DNA from: Eriocheir sinensis
Taxonomy: Eukaryota; Arthropoda; Malacostraca; Decapoda; Varunidae
Direction of reading: 5' to 3'
Length of the DNA stretch: 64,000 nt
Assembly: GCF_024679095.1 (NCBI RefSeq)
Contig: NC_066528.1
Span: 18,186,332-18,250,331 of the forward strand
The position numbers and the translations under genes were made by a program. A model generated the notes under the pieces. The model had not been told where the DNA came from, did no database searches, and saw nothing but the letters and a program-made list of their open reading frames with translations. Each line of letters begins with the position of its first letter. Positions within the stretch are counted from its first letter, which is position 1. Shown here one piece after another: positions 11,357 through 22,538 of this stretch.

Positions 11357-12570
11357 TTAGTGTTTGTACTCGAAGATAAATTGTGTGTGATAAAATGTTC
11401 AGTGAGTTGGTAATAATAATTGGATATTTAATTGTGATACTGTAATGGAAATATTAGACATGAAAGCTGAACCAATGGATATTTGTGATAATATTTGTGA
11501 AAGCAATTAAGACACTCGCTCACAACGATGTTTGAGAATAAATGCATCGAGGATTATTACTGAGACTAACATTGTAATTGTTGACGGCCCTCGTAGAGCG
11601 CTGTACCAGCAGTGGAGCAGGACCTGAAACCTCATCAGGGTGACGGTTAATGTGTTTATTTGACTTTGAACTTACTATTTCGGCATATTTTTTGGAAGCT
11701 CTCAGTCTAATGAAGCAATGATGAGCTGGATGTGATTCTGTAAGGCGGCGTCACTATATCACTCCATAGTCTTCGCATTGTGTTCCTCGGCGGCAGCGGC
11801 GAAGGGTTTGTTTACATTTCGCCGCTCATCATCATCATCATCAGCAACCTGTCTTTACACCGATTTAACGGATCAACAAATACAGCTGCCTCTTCTTCTT
11901 CTGGAGTGTTTTAGGGGGCTATTTAGTCTGTGTAACTACTGCCTCTAAGGACCCGTCAGTATTAAATGCTAGCAGGTGTTGTTAGTTTGTCGTTGTCACC
12001 TGGATAGGGATTAGATAAGGGTTTGTTTACATTTCGCCGCTCATCATCATCAGCATCATCAGCATCATGTATTTACGTCAATTCAACGGGTCAACAAACT
12101 AGGCTCGACGCTCACCTCCTCCGCCTCAGAAGAAAAAAGAAAATTCACCAAAACTAAGACTCAACAACGCATTTCATTTTACCACCGCATTCCCCGAAGT
12201 CTCAATGGCCCCCTAGCCAATTTTGGTTGCGAGGGGTGAGTATGGGCAAACACTAGAATAATACCGTAGTGGGTATGTCCAAACCCAAGACCTGCTTTTC
12301 TTCTGGAGTGTCTTACCCACCAGTATTACTTGTAAGTTCTGGTGGAATTGTCATGCCCTGAGAGATGTATTTTCTCTTTTTCCATAATCCAACACGACCT
12401 CTGCATGTATCGAAACACACGAGAAATTAATCAAGACCAGGGGCCGGATTCATGTTGGTAAGTCTACTGGTAACTCCATCATCTAGGAACGCTCTTGATC
12501 TTAAGGCGACTCCAATGGTAATGAAAGAAGTGTCGACCAGGCCAGTACTTCATTCACTGTCATCGAAGCA
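11357..12570. other. intergenic region with a duplicated segment, no gene seen
   Basis: The segment GGGTTTGTTTACATTTCGCC followed by a (CAT)n run, TTTAC(A/G)..AATTCAACGG and ATCAACAAA appears twice, near 11795-11885 and 12018-12100. The stretch lies between the minus-strand FASTKD-like gene and the plus-strand Cys-rich gene, so promoters for either could be here, but I see no firm element. Confidence 0.5.
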
Positions 12571-12574
12571 CCCT

Positions 12575-12733
12575 AAACCCAATGCAAGATGGCGCCACTA
12601 TAAAACACTCGCCTGCGCCAGAACGGGCTAGGCCGACCATCAGGCCCCACCTGGAAGAAGCCTTGGGCCGACCATTAGGCCCCACCGGGAAGATGCCTAC
12701 CGGCTCAATAGGCAACAACGTTAAAAAAAAAAA
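12575..12733 (+). mobile_element. 5'-truncated tRNA-derived SINE
   Basis: Matches the 3' half of the full SINE at 30601-30975 (AATGCAAGATGGCGCCACTA, CGCCTGCGCCAGAACGGGCT, GGGAAGATGCCTACCGG) and ends in an A run. Confidence 0.85.
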
Positions 12734-12779
12734 AAGGATCATTCATAGAGGACAGATTAACTAAAAGACTTACCAACGA

Positions 12780-12912
12780 CCGGTCTTGTAGTGGGTTGAT
12801 GGATCCTGCCCCAGGAGAGGGTATTCGCCGGCTGCCTGGGATTGAACCCGCCACTCCTTACCGAGTCGGCCAAAGTGGTACCCTCCTGGCTAAGTGGGTT
12901 ATGGGAGGCTCG
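12780..12912 (-). mobile_element. tRNA-like SINE head
   Basis: The minus strand reads a box A-like segment (GGCCGACTCGGTAAGGAG) and a box B (GGGTTCAATCCC), spaced as in a tRNA promoter. It is not a clean cloverleaf, so I call a SINE head and not a tRNA gene. Confidence 0.55.
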
Positions 12913-13119
12913 TTCATCGGGCATAGTCGCAGCACTACAGAATCACTGCGGCCAACTTGAAAATCCACCGCCTCCATATTTTTTTTTCTTTCTTCTTGTA
13001 CTGTAGTTGTTCAGTGATACAATTGAACACTGCCCCTCATGGCCTGGGCTGTGTTGATAGGTTACTGTTTTAATGGTGATAAGTTATTATTTTAGCAGTG
13101 ATAGGTTACTGTCCATTAG

Positions 13120-13587
13120 TTAACCCAGTAGCAGCGGGGATCATGTTTCTTAATGGTCCCTCTAGGCGAGAAAAATGAGAAAAAATCATCACTCATACAA
13201 ACCATTTCATAATATATATCAAAGCATTTGTGATCAGTTTATGCATCATCTATTTTGGGGGGTTTATATCATGGCACAAATTTGACCCGTTGCTGCTACA
13301 CGGTAAAGCCACAAATTTGGCCTGTCGCTGCTACACGGTAAAGCCACAAATTTGGCCTGTCGCTGCTACACGGTAAAGCCACAAATTTGGCCCGTCGCTG
13401 CTACACGGGAAAGCCACAAATTTGGCCTGTCGCTGCTACACGGTAAAGCCACAAATTTGGCCTGTCGCTGCTACACGGTAAAGCCACAAATTTGGCCTGT
13501 CGCTGCTACACGGTAAAGCCACAAATTTGGCCTGTCGCTGCTACACGGTAAAACCACAAATTTGGCCCATCGCTGCTACCAGGTTAA
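13120..13587. mobile_element. TTAA family A MITE with an internal 35-bp expansion
   Basis: TTAA at both ends (13120-13123 and 13584-13587). Inverted termini are CCCAGTAGCAGCG on the left and CGCTGCTACCAGG on the right. The TTAA target with CCC termini is characteristic of piggyBac elements. Near the right end the unit CGGTAAAGCCACAAATTTGG plus CCTGTCGCTGCTACA (35 bp) is repeated about seven times, so the terminal block itself has been amplified. Confidence 0.85.
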
Positions 13588-13689
13588 GGTGGGGTTTTGT
13601 TAACTAAGGAGGCCTCTGTGTGGGCTGGGTGCTCGGTGGTTGCCTGCTCCACCGTACTGAACTGGGTGCCATTCTAGATATTTACCATA

Positions 13690-14110
13690 GTCATTATTGA
13701 AAGAGCCAAGTTCGTATTCAAATCGCTTTCTTTTCATCTTCCGTCACCTCGCTTACTCCATCTCCATTATTTGTATGTTTAAGGACTAATACATTTACTT
13801 ATTGCAACATTTATTTATGTTTATTGAAGCAGTAAAATATATATTGCAACATTTTTAATGGAGTTAAATATATATTGAAACATTTATTTATTTATTTTTA
13901 TTGAAGTAGAATATATATTGCAATATTTATTTGATTTCCATTGAAGGAGTAAAATATATATTGAAAAATTTATTTATTTTTATCAAGAGTAATACAATAT
14001 TGCAACATTTGTTTATTTATATCAAAGGAGTAAAATATATATTGCAACATTCATTTATTCTTCATCGTAGGAGTAAAACATATTGCAACATTCATTAAAT
14101 CATTGCCGTA
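13690..14110. repeat. AT-rich degenerate tandem repeat, unit about 55 bp
   Basis: Repeats of AAATATATATTGCAACATTT with TTTATT and GAAG(G/C)AGTA. It ends just before the first exon of the Cys-rich gene. Confidence 0.75.
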
Positions 14111-14156
14111 CAATCTGTGGATATAATATTGATTACAGTTATATATTTTTTTTTCA

Positions 14157-16181
14157 GGAACGAACAACAGCATCAGTAAGGATTCGGAATACCCCAGACC
14201 TTTAACCAGTGTGGGAGGTCTGCCTGCTGCCCTGACCCTCCGGCAATGTCTCACAGCACATCAGCTAACGCAGGAAGGGGCAGCTGCACCAGGCCACACT
14301 CCAAGACTACCGTTGTCGGCCCTTCCGTAAAGACAAGGCTGCAGTGTAACCATCTGAAGCCGAAATGCAAGTGCTCGAACATAGTCAATCAAAAGAGGTC
14401 CCATAAAACGAAGCACACGGTGACGGGAACAAGCGGCCAGCGGCAAGTGTTAAGCTCCAGCCGTGCCTTGCCGAGAGGGGAGACCAATGGCAGGAAAACG
14501 TATCACTGCACCGACGACTCAGTATCGGTCTGTGACGCTACGTGGCGACCAAACCTAACTAGCTACTCAGACGACAGACCGACGACTAACACTGAAAACC
14601 GTAAACACAGAGACAGGGACGGTAAAGTTATAAAAAAGAAACTACGCTTTGAAGATCAAGTTACCAAGTTTGAGAGGAGGCACAACCGTGATCAGGCTAC
14701 AGACTCTGGTAAAGATGCGAGTAAACGTCGGGATGGAGGACAGCATCTGCCTCCCTGTACAGCCCGATCTTCACCTAGAAGCAACACTGGTAGCGGTCCC
14801 GAGAGAAATATCAAGGAAATGTCCAGAGATTACTGCAGACTCTGTGAAGGAGCCGAGAAGGGATATTCCTATGATTCTTACAGGAAGAGAAGAAAAGATG
14901 AGGTGCTTCCTGATGCCACTAGAGAGACAACTGCCAAACTTTCCCCGGATTCTGACGATGTATCGTCGAAAGAAAATCATGAGATATGTTTCCTCTGCCA
15001 TCAAAATACACATCACTGCAGAGGTTGTGATAATTACTGCAGAGTTTGTGATAGATATTTGTACTCTCACGGCTCACGGGAACACCTGGCAGAAGATTGT
15101 CAGGCCGAGAATCGAAGACATCCACCCACAAGACACGTTTCTGGTGATGAGGTCGGGCAGTCGTCTTCATCAGGCATTCCGTACAGACCAAGGACGACGT
15201 TTGTCAAAGATCTGAAGCAAAAACTGGAGACTACGTACAGGAAAGAGGAGTCGGTGGTAAGTTTGAATGGTCTAAGTTATGTTTTTGCTTACAGTGAGGG
15301 AGGGAGGGAGGCAGCTCAAGGGCCAAGAAAGAAAGAAAGAGATGCTGCCCCGATGAAAGAAAAAAGAATGAAAGAGTGGAAGAGAGTATGAATGTGTATT
15401 ATATGAAGCTAAAAAAATAAGTCCTTGTCTTCTGGATTAAAAAGAGGATATTTTTTGTGTGTCTAAACTAAACCTTTATTTCAACTGTCACTTCATGTTC
15501 TCACTAAGTTATCTTATTAACTATGAAATTCTCAACATTTTCTTCAGCATAAAGAAATGGACGTAGGAACTCGTGAACCATCAGGAGGGACAGATAGCAA
15601 CAGGATCCCCCAAAGGCACCATTCTGGCCGGCACCACATGCACCCTGGCAAGAAATGTAATTCAGGTCTTCCTTCACTTTATATCTTAATTTGGGATAAA
15701 AAAATCAAAACTCGATCCTAAAAACCCTCAACACAATTTCTCCGTTCCAGGTCTGCATCGCTACCAACAGAACGATCGTTTATTCCTGGAACCGACACTC
15801 ACGGACAGGGAGGGACGAAGCCTGTGCAGCGAGTGTGGCGCGGCGCAACCCAAGAATCCCGAGAGAGACCCTTATGTCTACCACATCACCCTCGGAGACA
15901 TGAAACCATCCCACGAGAGGACACACGGTGCTTCAAGGGGGCATTCTTCACACAAGGGCAAGGAGAATGGTGCAGCCTCTCTTAGCAAGTCCAGGAAGAA
16001 GTCAAGCGATGCGTCAAAACACATATACGCCAAATTAAACGATAGCATTGATGATATTTTCTGGAACAAGGGCGTACACTCTACCTTCTCAACCTCCTCC
16101 CCTCAGACAAAGGTTCTCCGCTCTCTGCACAGCAAGCGACATCCCAGTAGATCCATGGCATTAGTTGACTACCTCGTTTAA
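14157..16181 (+). CDS. unrecognised Cys-rich basic protein, three exons, about 516 aa
   Basis: Exon 1 follows a TTTTTTTTTCAG acceptor near 14157. The ATG is at 14246 and an in-frame TAA lies upstream of it. It ends at 15256 before gtaagt (phase 0). Exon 2 is 15548-15656, before gtaatt (phase 1). Exon 3 starts at 15751 after TTCCAG and runs to the TAA at 16181. All phases match. The protein is Lys/Arg/Ser-rich in its first 190 residues. It then has several CxxC pairs: CRLC near residue 195, CFLC and HHCRGCDNYCRVC near residues 250-265 followed by H, H and C, and CSEC in exon 3. This looks like zinc-binding knuckles, but I do not recognise the family. The last residues (VDYLV and the stop) come from antisense LINE repeat sequence, so the natural 3' end may have been replaced. 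Upstream exons are likely but not seen. Confidence 0.7.
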
Positions 16182-16700
16182 CATGTCCACTGCGACTGGC
16201 ACGGATTTGGCCTTCACTGGTAGCCTGGTAGCATACACTCCCAGGTCTTTCTCTGCCTCTGTGGTGGATAGTGGAGTGTTTCCCATGTGGTATTGGTGTG
16301 CTGGATATCCCTCCACTGGTAGCATACACTCCCAGGTCTTTCTCTGCCTCTGTGGTGGATAGTGGAGTGTTTCCCATGTGGTATTGGTGTGCTGGATATC
16401 CCTCCACTGGTAGCCTGGTAGCATACACTCCCAGGTCTTTCTCTGCCTCTGTGGTGGATAGTGGAGTGTTTCCCATGTGGTATTGGTGTGCTGGATATCC
16501 CTTCACTGGTAGCCTGGTAGCATACACTCCCAGGTCTTTCTCTGCCTCTGTGGTGGATAGTGGAGTGTTTCCCATGTGGTATTGGTGTGCTGGATATCCC
16601 CTCCCAATGTGCAGGACTTTACATTTTTCTTCATTGAATTGTAGCAGCCACTTTTTGTTTAATTCCTGTAATTTGGTGATGTCTTCTTGTAATAAATCCA
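16182..16700 (-). repeat. LINE-derived in-frame tandem array C (99-bp units, 4 copies)
   Basis: The minus strand begins DITKLQELNKKWLLQFNEEK and then has four units, most of 99 bp, each GYPAHQYHMGNTPLSTTEAE to KDLGVYATRLPV. One unit is shortened. The same reverse-transcriptase block is amplified as at 2183, 3484 and 34930, but with a longer unit that includes GYPAHQ and TRLPV. Confidence 0.9.
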
Positions 16701-17300
16701 CACTCTAGGGGTTAACATCACTATTGTTTCTTCTTATTCCTCTTCTTATTTGTTTACAGTCAGTCATCTCACATTCTCGGGATCAAATTTGGGATGATCT
16801 TCCTCTATCTTGCTCAGTCCAGTGCTAATACTTCCTCTGTTTCTTACACTTCCAAGTCTTTGTTTTTCTTGATCTCCCAGTTGTTTTCCTTTCCCATTTC
16901 TAACACTTTAAAAAGGCGCAGGAAATATTAGGAAACCACACAGGAAATCTCTTTAATAGTGTCTGGAAATGAGTAGAAATAACGGATCATTGAGAAGAAT
17001 ATAGTTTGGACACTTACAATGATTCTGTGTAGGCATGGAGGCAATAAGGGTGTGTAAGTAGGACTGTCGAACTAGCCTGAAGAAGGGTTCAGAAATAGTA
17101 CTATCCTGCGTACTCTGTTATGTGCATCAGAAATATGGACGTGGAATAAAGCTATAAGGAGGTGCGTGTGTTGTCAGGATGGGATGACGGGATGACACAA
17201 TATGCATCAACACGACAATAAAATAAAATACAATAGGAGTAATTTTCCTTAGCTTATAGCCTTTGAGAATCAGTATCATCCTCCCCACTTTATCGTGTGC
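16701..17300. other. no gene or clear repeat seen
   Basis: Unique-looking sequence with pyrimidine-rich patches near 16720-16900. No supported reading frame. Confidence 0.5.
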
Positions 17301-17309
17301 ATCAGAAAC

Positions 17310-17745
17310 AAGGGCAGAAGTGCAGCACAGACATCATGAGTGCCCACAGTGGAAATGAGCCATAGAAGAGATGCATGTGCTGTGTTGCGATGGGATACAA
17401 GGACGTGAAGTGTAGCACAGATATCATGAGTGCCCACAGTGGAAATGAGCCATAGAAGAGATGCATGTGCTGTGTTGCGATGGGATACAAGGACGTGAAG
17501 TGTAGCACAGATATCATGGGTGCCCACAGTGGAAATGAGCCATAGAAGAGGTGCATGTGCTGTGTTGCGATGGGATACAAGGACGTGAAGTGCAGCACAG
17601 ATATCATGGGTGCCCACAGTGGAAATGAGCTGTGTTGCGATGGGATACATGGACGTGAAGTGTAGCACAGATATCATGAGTGCCCACAGTGGAAATGAGC
17701 CATATAAGAAGTGCATGTGCTGTGTCGGGATGGGATGACACAATA
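17310..17745. repeat. 90-bp tandem repeat, about 4.5 copies
   Basis: Units carry AGCACAGATATCATGAGTGC, CCACAGTGGAAATGAGCCAT and TGTGTTGCGATGGGATACAA. The 90-bp length keeps minus-strand frames open, which makes false long frames of the type SLYPIATQHM. Confidence 0.9.
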
Positions 17746-18059
17746 CTCATCAAAACACACACAAAAAAGATAATAATATTGAAACAAGAGTAATTTTCTT
17801 TAGATTTAAGAATATCAATGTATACATGTCTTGACCTCTCTTCAGGCTGAGGGGACATGATCCAGAGCTATACATTTTAACATGGCCAGGAAAATGTTGA
17901 TAAGGTACACCCATTTCTTCCGGGTGGGTCCCCGGAGGCAATATCACTACAAGGGGTCAGTGGGCCGTATTACAGGTCTAACCCGGGAAGTTTCAGGGCC
18001 CTAGAAAGGTCTGTTTAGGGGGCGTATTACAACATTTACAACTAAGTCTATATACACCT

Positions 18060-18420
18060 AGTAGACACACAGACAGACAGACAAACAGGCAGATAGATAG
18101 ACAGACAGACAGACAGGCAGATAGATAGATAGACAGGCAGACAGACAGACAGGCAGATAGATAGATAGACAGACACACACACAGACAGGGAGATAGATAG
18201 ACAGACAGACATACACAGACAAGCAGATAGATAGACAGACAGACAGATAGATAGACAGACAGACAGACAGGCAGATAGATAGACAGACAGACAGGCAGAT
18301 AGATAGACAGACAGACACACACAGACACACAGACAGACACACACAGACACACAGACAGATAGGCAGATAGATAGACACAGATAAAATAGAAAGACAGACA
18401 AACAGACAGACAGACAGGGT
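18060..18420. repeat. compound (GACA)n/(GATA)n microsatellite
   Basis: About 360 bases of CAGA, TAGA and ACAC units. The three long minus-strand frames over it (repeated SVCLSIYLP) are artefacts of the repeat. Confidence 0.95.
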
Positions 18421-18693
18421 GGAGAGGAAGAAATACAAGGAAAAAAAGTATTCGGGATGAAAACGTCTCGTAGGATTTAACTAGGAAAAATTGTGATGAG
18501 AGAGAGAGAGAGAGAGAGAGACGCCTTCCCGCTGCCCCGCCCCAAAACCGCCTCCTGCGAGTACCGGTTGACTTAATTAGTTATAGACTTAGATTTACAA
18601 GTCCAATCCAAGAAGTTTCGGGTCCTTACAGAGTTCGGGATGAATATATTCTGTAAGGACCGAAAACTTCAAGGATTGGACTTGTAATACGGC

Positions 18694-18894
18694 CAGCGTT
18701 GCCAAATTATCGTACTGAACATTGTATTTATCATTTTTAAGTCTCAAACTCTCGTACCTACCCAAATAACAAAAGAAAATTAAAGTTAGCGTTGAAACTG
18801 TTATGTATTGTTGATCTTCGTTCTTCTTTGCTATAGTTATTGGTCAGAAACTACGAAAATGCAATGCGGTGAGTACGATAATTTGGCTACGCTG
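18694..18894. mobile_element. hAT-type MITE with 8-bp target duplication
   Basis: Begins CAGCGTTGCCAAATTATCGT and ends ACGATAATTTGGCTACGCTG. Flanked by a perfect 8-base duplication AATACGGC (18686-18693 and 18895-18902). Same family as 25686, 50028, 54644 and 63248. Confidence 0.9.
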
Positions 18895-19079
18895 AATACG
18901 GCCCATTGTCTGAAGCTCCGAACACAGGCCTCGAACTCAAAGCAGAGGAAAGTTTTTCGACACAAGTGAAATAAACTACATAAAAGTGTCGTACGCAGCG
19001 GCAATCAGTTCTATAGCAGCCCCAAAGGTAAATTAAAACATGATTATTGTACTATATAGATATCTTAATTGTTATTCAC

Positions 19080-19540
19080 TGATAGGCCTATAACTAGACA
19101 AGACGAAGAGGAGGAAAAGGAAGAGAGAAAGAAGCAGGAATTAGAGAAAACGAAACAAGAAACAGAGGAGGTAGAAATGAGGCGAAACAAGAAACAAAGA
19201 AGAAAAAGGAAAAGAAGAGGCAGAAAACCAAGAACTAGAGAAAGAAGAAGCAAAACAAGAAAAGGAAGAAAAAGAAGAGAGGAAGCATAAAGAGGAGCAG
19301 AAATGAAGACAAAACAAGAATCAAAGAAGAAAAAGGAAAAGAAGAACTAGAGAAAGAAGCAGAAATACGAAACGAAAGAAGAAAAGGAAGACGAAACAAG
19401 AAAAAGAAGAAAAGAAGCAGAAAGTGAAGTAACAGAAATATATATATAGAAGAAGAAACATAAGACTCGCCTTGTGATATCCGGTTCTTGATAATGTTGA
19501 AGCTAGCACGAGGATTTATTTTAAAACGTTTAATCAACAT

Positions 19541-19575
<35 letters not shown>

Positions 19576-19916
19576 AGCACCAAATAATTTTAAGGTTGCT
19601 ATAATGCCATTGATTTCTGGGTTTATTTAATTGTTATATGTATTTTTTTATATACCTCGGGGCGATATATTTATTCTTATTTTCCTTTTCTTCTTTTTCT
19701 TTTTCCTTTACGTTTTTCTCTTCTTCCTCCTCTTCTTCGTTTTCTCCTTTTTTTCGTTCTTCTCCTCCTTCTTATTATTTTTTTTCTTCTTTTTCTTTTC
19801 CTTATTTTGTTTCTTCTCCGTTTCCATTTTCTTCTTCATCTTTGCCTTTGTCTCGGTGTCTCCGTGGGTGTCAGGGTGAGGAACGCCGGATATCCTTTTC
19901 CTGATATCTTAATGCC

Positions 19917-19960
<44 letters not shown>
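19080..19960. repeat. low-complexity block: purine tract, (CT)n, pyrimidine tract, (AC)n
   Basis: Purine-rich 19095-19460, (CT)n about 19544-19573, pyrimidine-rich 19675-19830 and (AC)n 19919-19958. Frames here are low complexity and not genes. Confidence 0.9.
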
Positions 19961-20680
19961 GATAATCTACGTGGTCGTGTCTGCTGGTATAATTATGCTT
20001 TTGACTTTTGACAAATAAAAAAAGAACAGAGACGGCCCCGGTGCACTATAGAGACTGCAGCCAACACGTTGCAAACCTCTTAAACAATTCCTTTTCCTCG
20101 GTGTTTAATACTAGTAGTCTACCCACCACTACCACCAACACCAGACGACAACAGTATTAACGTAAATCTTGATCATGCATTGCCTAACTTTGTAATAACT
20201 AATACCGATTCAGTCCTAAATGCTTAGAACATTACTTCTTATCCTGCTTTCCTCTTTTCTTCGAGTTCCCCGGCTCTCCCAAAAGCGGAAAGACAGTTTA
20301 TAAAAGGAGTAATATCACAGAACATTACTCCTTATCCTGTTTTCCTCTTCGAGTTCTGTCTATTTCCCTTTCTTTCGCTTCTCCCTTCCTGTTCTTCCTC
20401 TTTCCTCCCTTTCTCCATCTCTTTCTCCCCTCATCTTCTGTATTTCCTCATCCTGACCATATACCTCCATTCTCGTCTCCCTCTATATACCTCCGTAATT
20501 CCTTTATCTCTTCCCTTCCTTCTATACTTATGCTGTGTCCTTCTACCTCCTCACTTCCCCCCCAACATACACTTCCACCTGGGACTGCTCAGGCTGCAGG
20601 AATCGACCTCAAGATATTCCTCAGCTGATGTTTCACTCGTTTAAATTCGTCCTCCGCCTTGATCCAGATACCTTTAGAGT
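19961..20680. other. no gene seen
   Basis: AGAACATTACT(C/T)CTTATCCTG occurs twice (near 20228 and 20321), a small local duplication. Nothing else is supported. Confidence 0.5.
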
Positions 20681-21303
20681 CACCTCCCGGAGAAAATGGA
20701 GCAAGAGGAAGACGACAAGAATGATGAAGAGAGATAAATGAGTATAGTTACAGGAGGAAAATTAAGTAGAAGGACGAAAACGAGGAAGAAGAGATGGATA
20801 AGGATCAAAGGGAGAAGAAGAAAAGAGTAAGAGGAGGAGGGGGAGGACAGAGGTGAGGATGATGGGAAGAGTATAAAGAATAAAGGAAGAAAAAATGAGG
20901 AAGAGGAGAAGTTCATTGGGGGAGAAAATGGAAGAAAAAACAGTATACATAAGAACATAAGGAGCGCATTTTGCTATCTTAAAATGCCACGCCATACTCC
21001 CTGATAAGGCTTTCGCTGATATGTCTTGTGTGGAGTCTGGGTTGGAGGCGTGAAGGCTACACTGAATAAGACAACAAACTTAAATCATGAGTTTATTTCC
21101 TTCAAGCGTTATGGGCAGCACCATCCTTGCCGCTGAGCACTTCTTACTTTGGACAAACTCAAATGTAGCGTCTGAGAATGACTGACAACTATATGAACAC
21201 ATGTAGGTATCCGGCCGGCCATTGTGACACACAGGGCGATGAAGCGTGATTACCACAACGGCATCATCAGCATTAACAACAATAACAGCAACAACAAAAA
21301 CTT

Positions 21304-21334
<31 letters not shown>

Positions 21335-22260
21335 CACTGTTACTGCTGCTGCTACTATTACTGGACTAGAAGTAATAAATCAGTTACATATAATATTCAT
21401 TCCTAACTGCAGATTGATGATAATTTGTAAACATACGAGTACATACATCAAAATCATATGCAGGGATCTCATTGAGGGAAGATAAATACAAACTAACCAC
21501 ACGTGAACCACAACTATAGACTCAAAAACAATCAAAAGCGAAGGCGTGAATTCACCTTCTAATCTGCCCAGGTCCTGCCTCGCCGCCCAGCCTACGGTCC
21601 GGCCAGAAATAAGGACACTTGGCAGGAGTTACAGACACAGAGTAGCGTCCGGCGAGGTATTCTTGTTGGGGCTGCGACGTGATGAGGAGACAGCTATACA
21701 AATGATGGAGTTGGGACGGACGTGTTCCCTGCATCTTCCGCTCACGAGGCCTTGCTTTAGTTCACCTCACGCTGGGGAATAACAGTGGTAGGAGTTTAGT
21801 TCGGGGAGATCATTATCTACAGAGCGTTCCAGACACAAAGGGATCTCTGGCGCTACAGTTCCTGGGTGGCGGCGGGGGTCACAGCCTCACGCGGCCGGGC
21901 AGGGGTTCATAGAGGCTGTTCTCGATGACCTGCACCGTCCCTGGCTGTTCCTGGCGGGCGGCGGGGATCATGCGGCCGGGCAGGGGTTCATAGAGGCTGT
22001 TCTCGATGACCTGCACCGTCCCTGGCTGTTCATGGCGGGCGGCGGGGATCATGCGGCCGGGCAGGGGTTCATAGAGGCTGTTCTCGATGACCTGCACCGT
22101 CCCTGGCTGTTCCTGGCGGGCGGCGGGGGTCATGCGGCCGGGCAGGGGTTCATACAGGCTGTTCTCGATGACCAGATTGGAATCCCTTGTGCCTGCACCT
22201 TGGTGGCCGGTCGACTGAATGGACCTCGACTCTGTTTCTGTTGATCAATTTGTAATATAA
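20680..22260 (-). repeat. left arm of an inverted segmental duplication (partner 58300-60640)
   Basis: On the minus strand this stretch repeats the plus-strand order at 58320-60640: tail exon, then GTAACTCCTGCCAAGTGTCC, CTGGGCGGCGAGGCAG, the (TAG)n run, CACAATGGCCGGCCGGATAC, GCTCAGCGGCAAGGATGGTG, then AAGATAGCAAAATGCGCTCC. Similarity is very high by eye and differences are scattered single bases, so the duplication is recent. Confidence 0.85.
21092..21097 (-). promoter_or_regulatory. polyadenylation signal of receptor copy 1
   Basis: AATAAA on the minus strand in the conserved context CGCTTGAAGGAAATAAACTC. Confidence 0.65.
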
Positions 22261-22538
22261 TTTAAGTTTATTACCATTATCATTATTATCATCATCATCA
22301 TCATAGTCTCTCTCTCACTCTCTCTCTCTCTTATAAACACACACACACACACACACACACACAATAGAATACACTAACCTGGGGCCGAGGGTCTCCGCCG
22401 CAGCTTCCAAATGATCACACCTACCGTCACAGCCGCCACCACACCCCCCGCCACCCCCGCCACTATTATCACATATGTGGGCAGCGAGCCAGAGGAAGGA
22501 CTGTTCTCCGTGGTGGTGGTGTTAAGGCAGGGGTCTGG

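Larger units (their letters stand above)
17966..18906. mobile_element. composite nested MITE region
   Basis: GGGCCGTATTACAGGTCTAA at the left and GTAATACGGCC near 18684-18693 at the right look like ends of one foldback element. Its right end is split by the hAT MITE 18694-18894, after which AATACGGCCC resumes. A hairpin is formed by 18597-18634 and 18651-18686. Between lies the microsatellite 18060-18420. Confidence 0.55.

Noticed and set aside
17276..17743. Minus-strand frames with repeated SLYPIATQHMH-type peptide
   Set aside because: Product of a 90-bp tandem repeat with length divisible by three; no splice or start context.
17993..18438. Three overlapping frames with SVCLSIYLP repeats
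   Set aside because: Artefact of the (GACA)n/(GATA)n microsatellite; all three frames are open for the same reason.
21552..21734. Frame ending GRLGGEAGPGQIRR-like in the receptor 3' region, conserved at 59594
   Set aside because: It looked like a last coding exon, but the three differences between copies that I see by eye all change residues and the third copy is shifted. I treat it as untranslated sequence.
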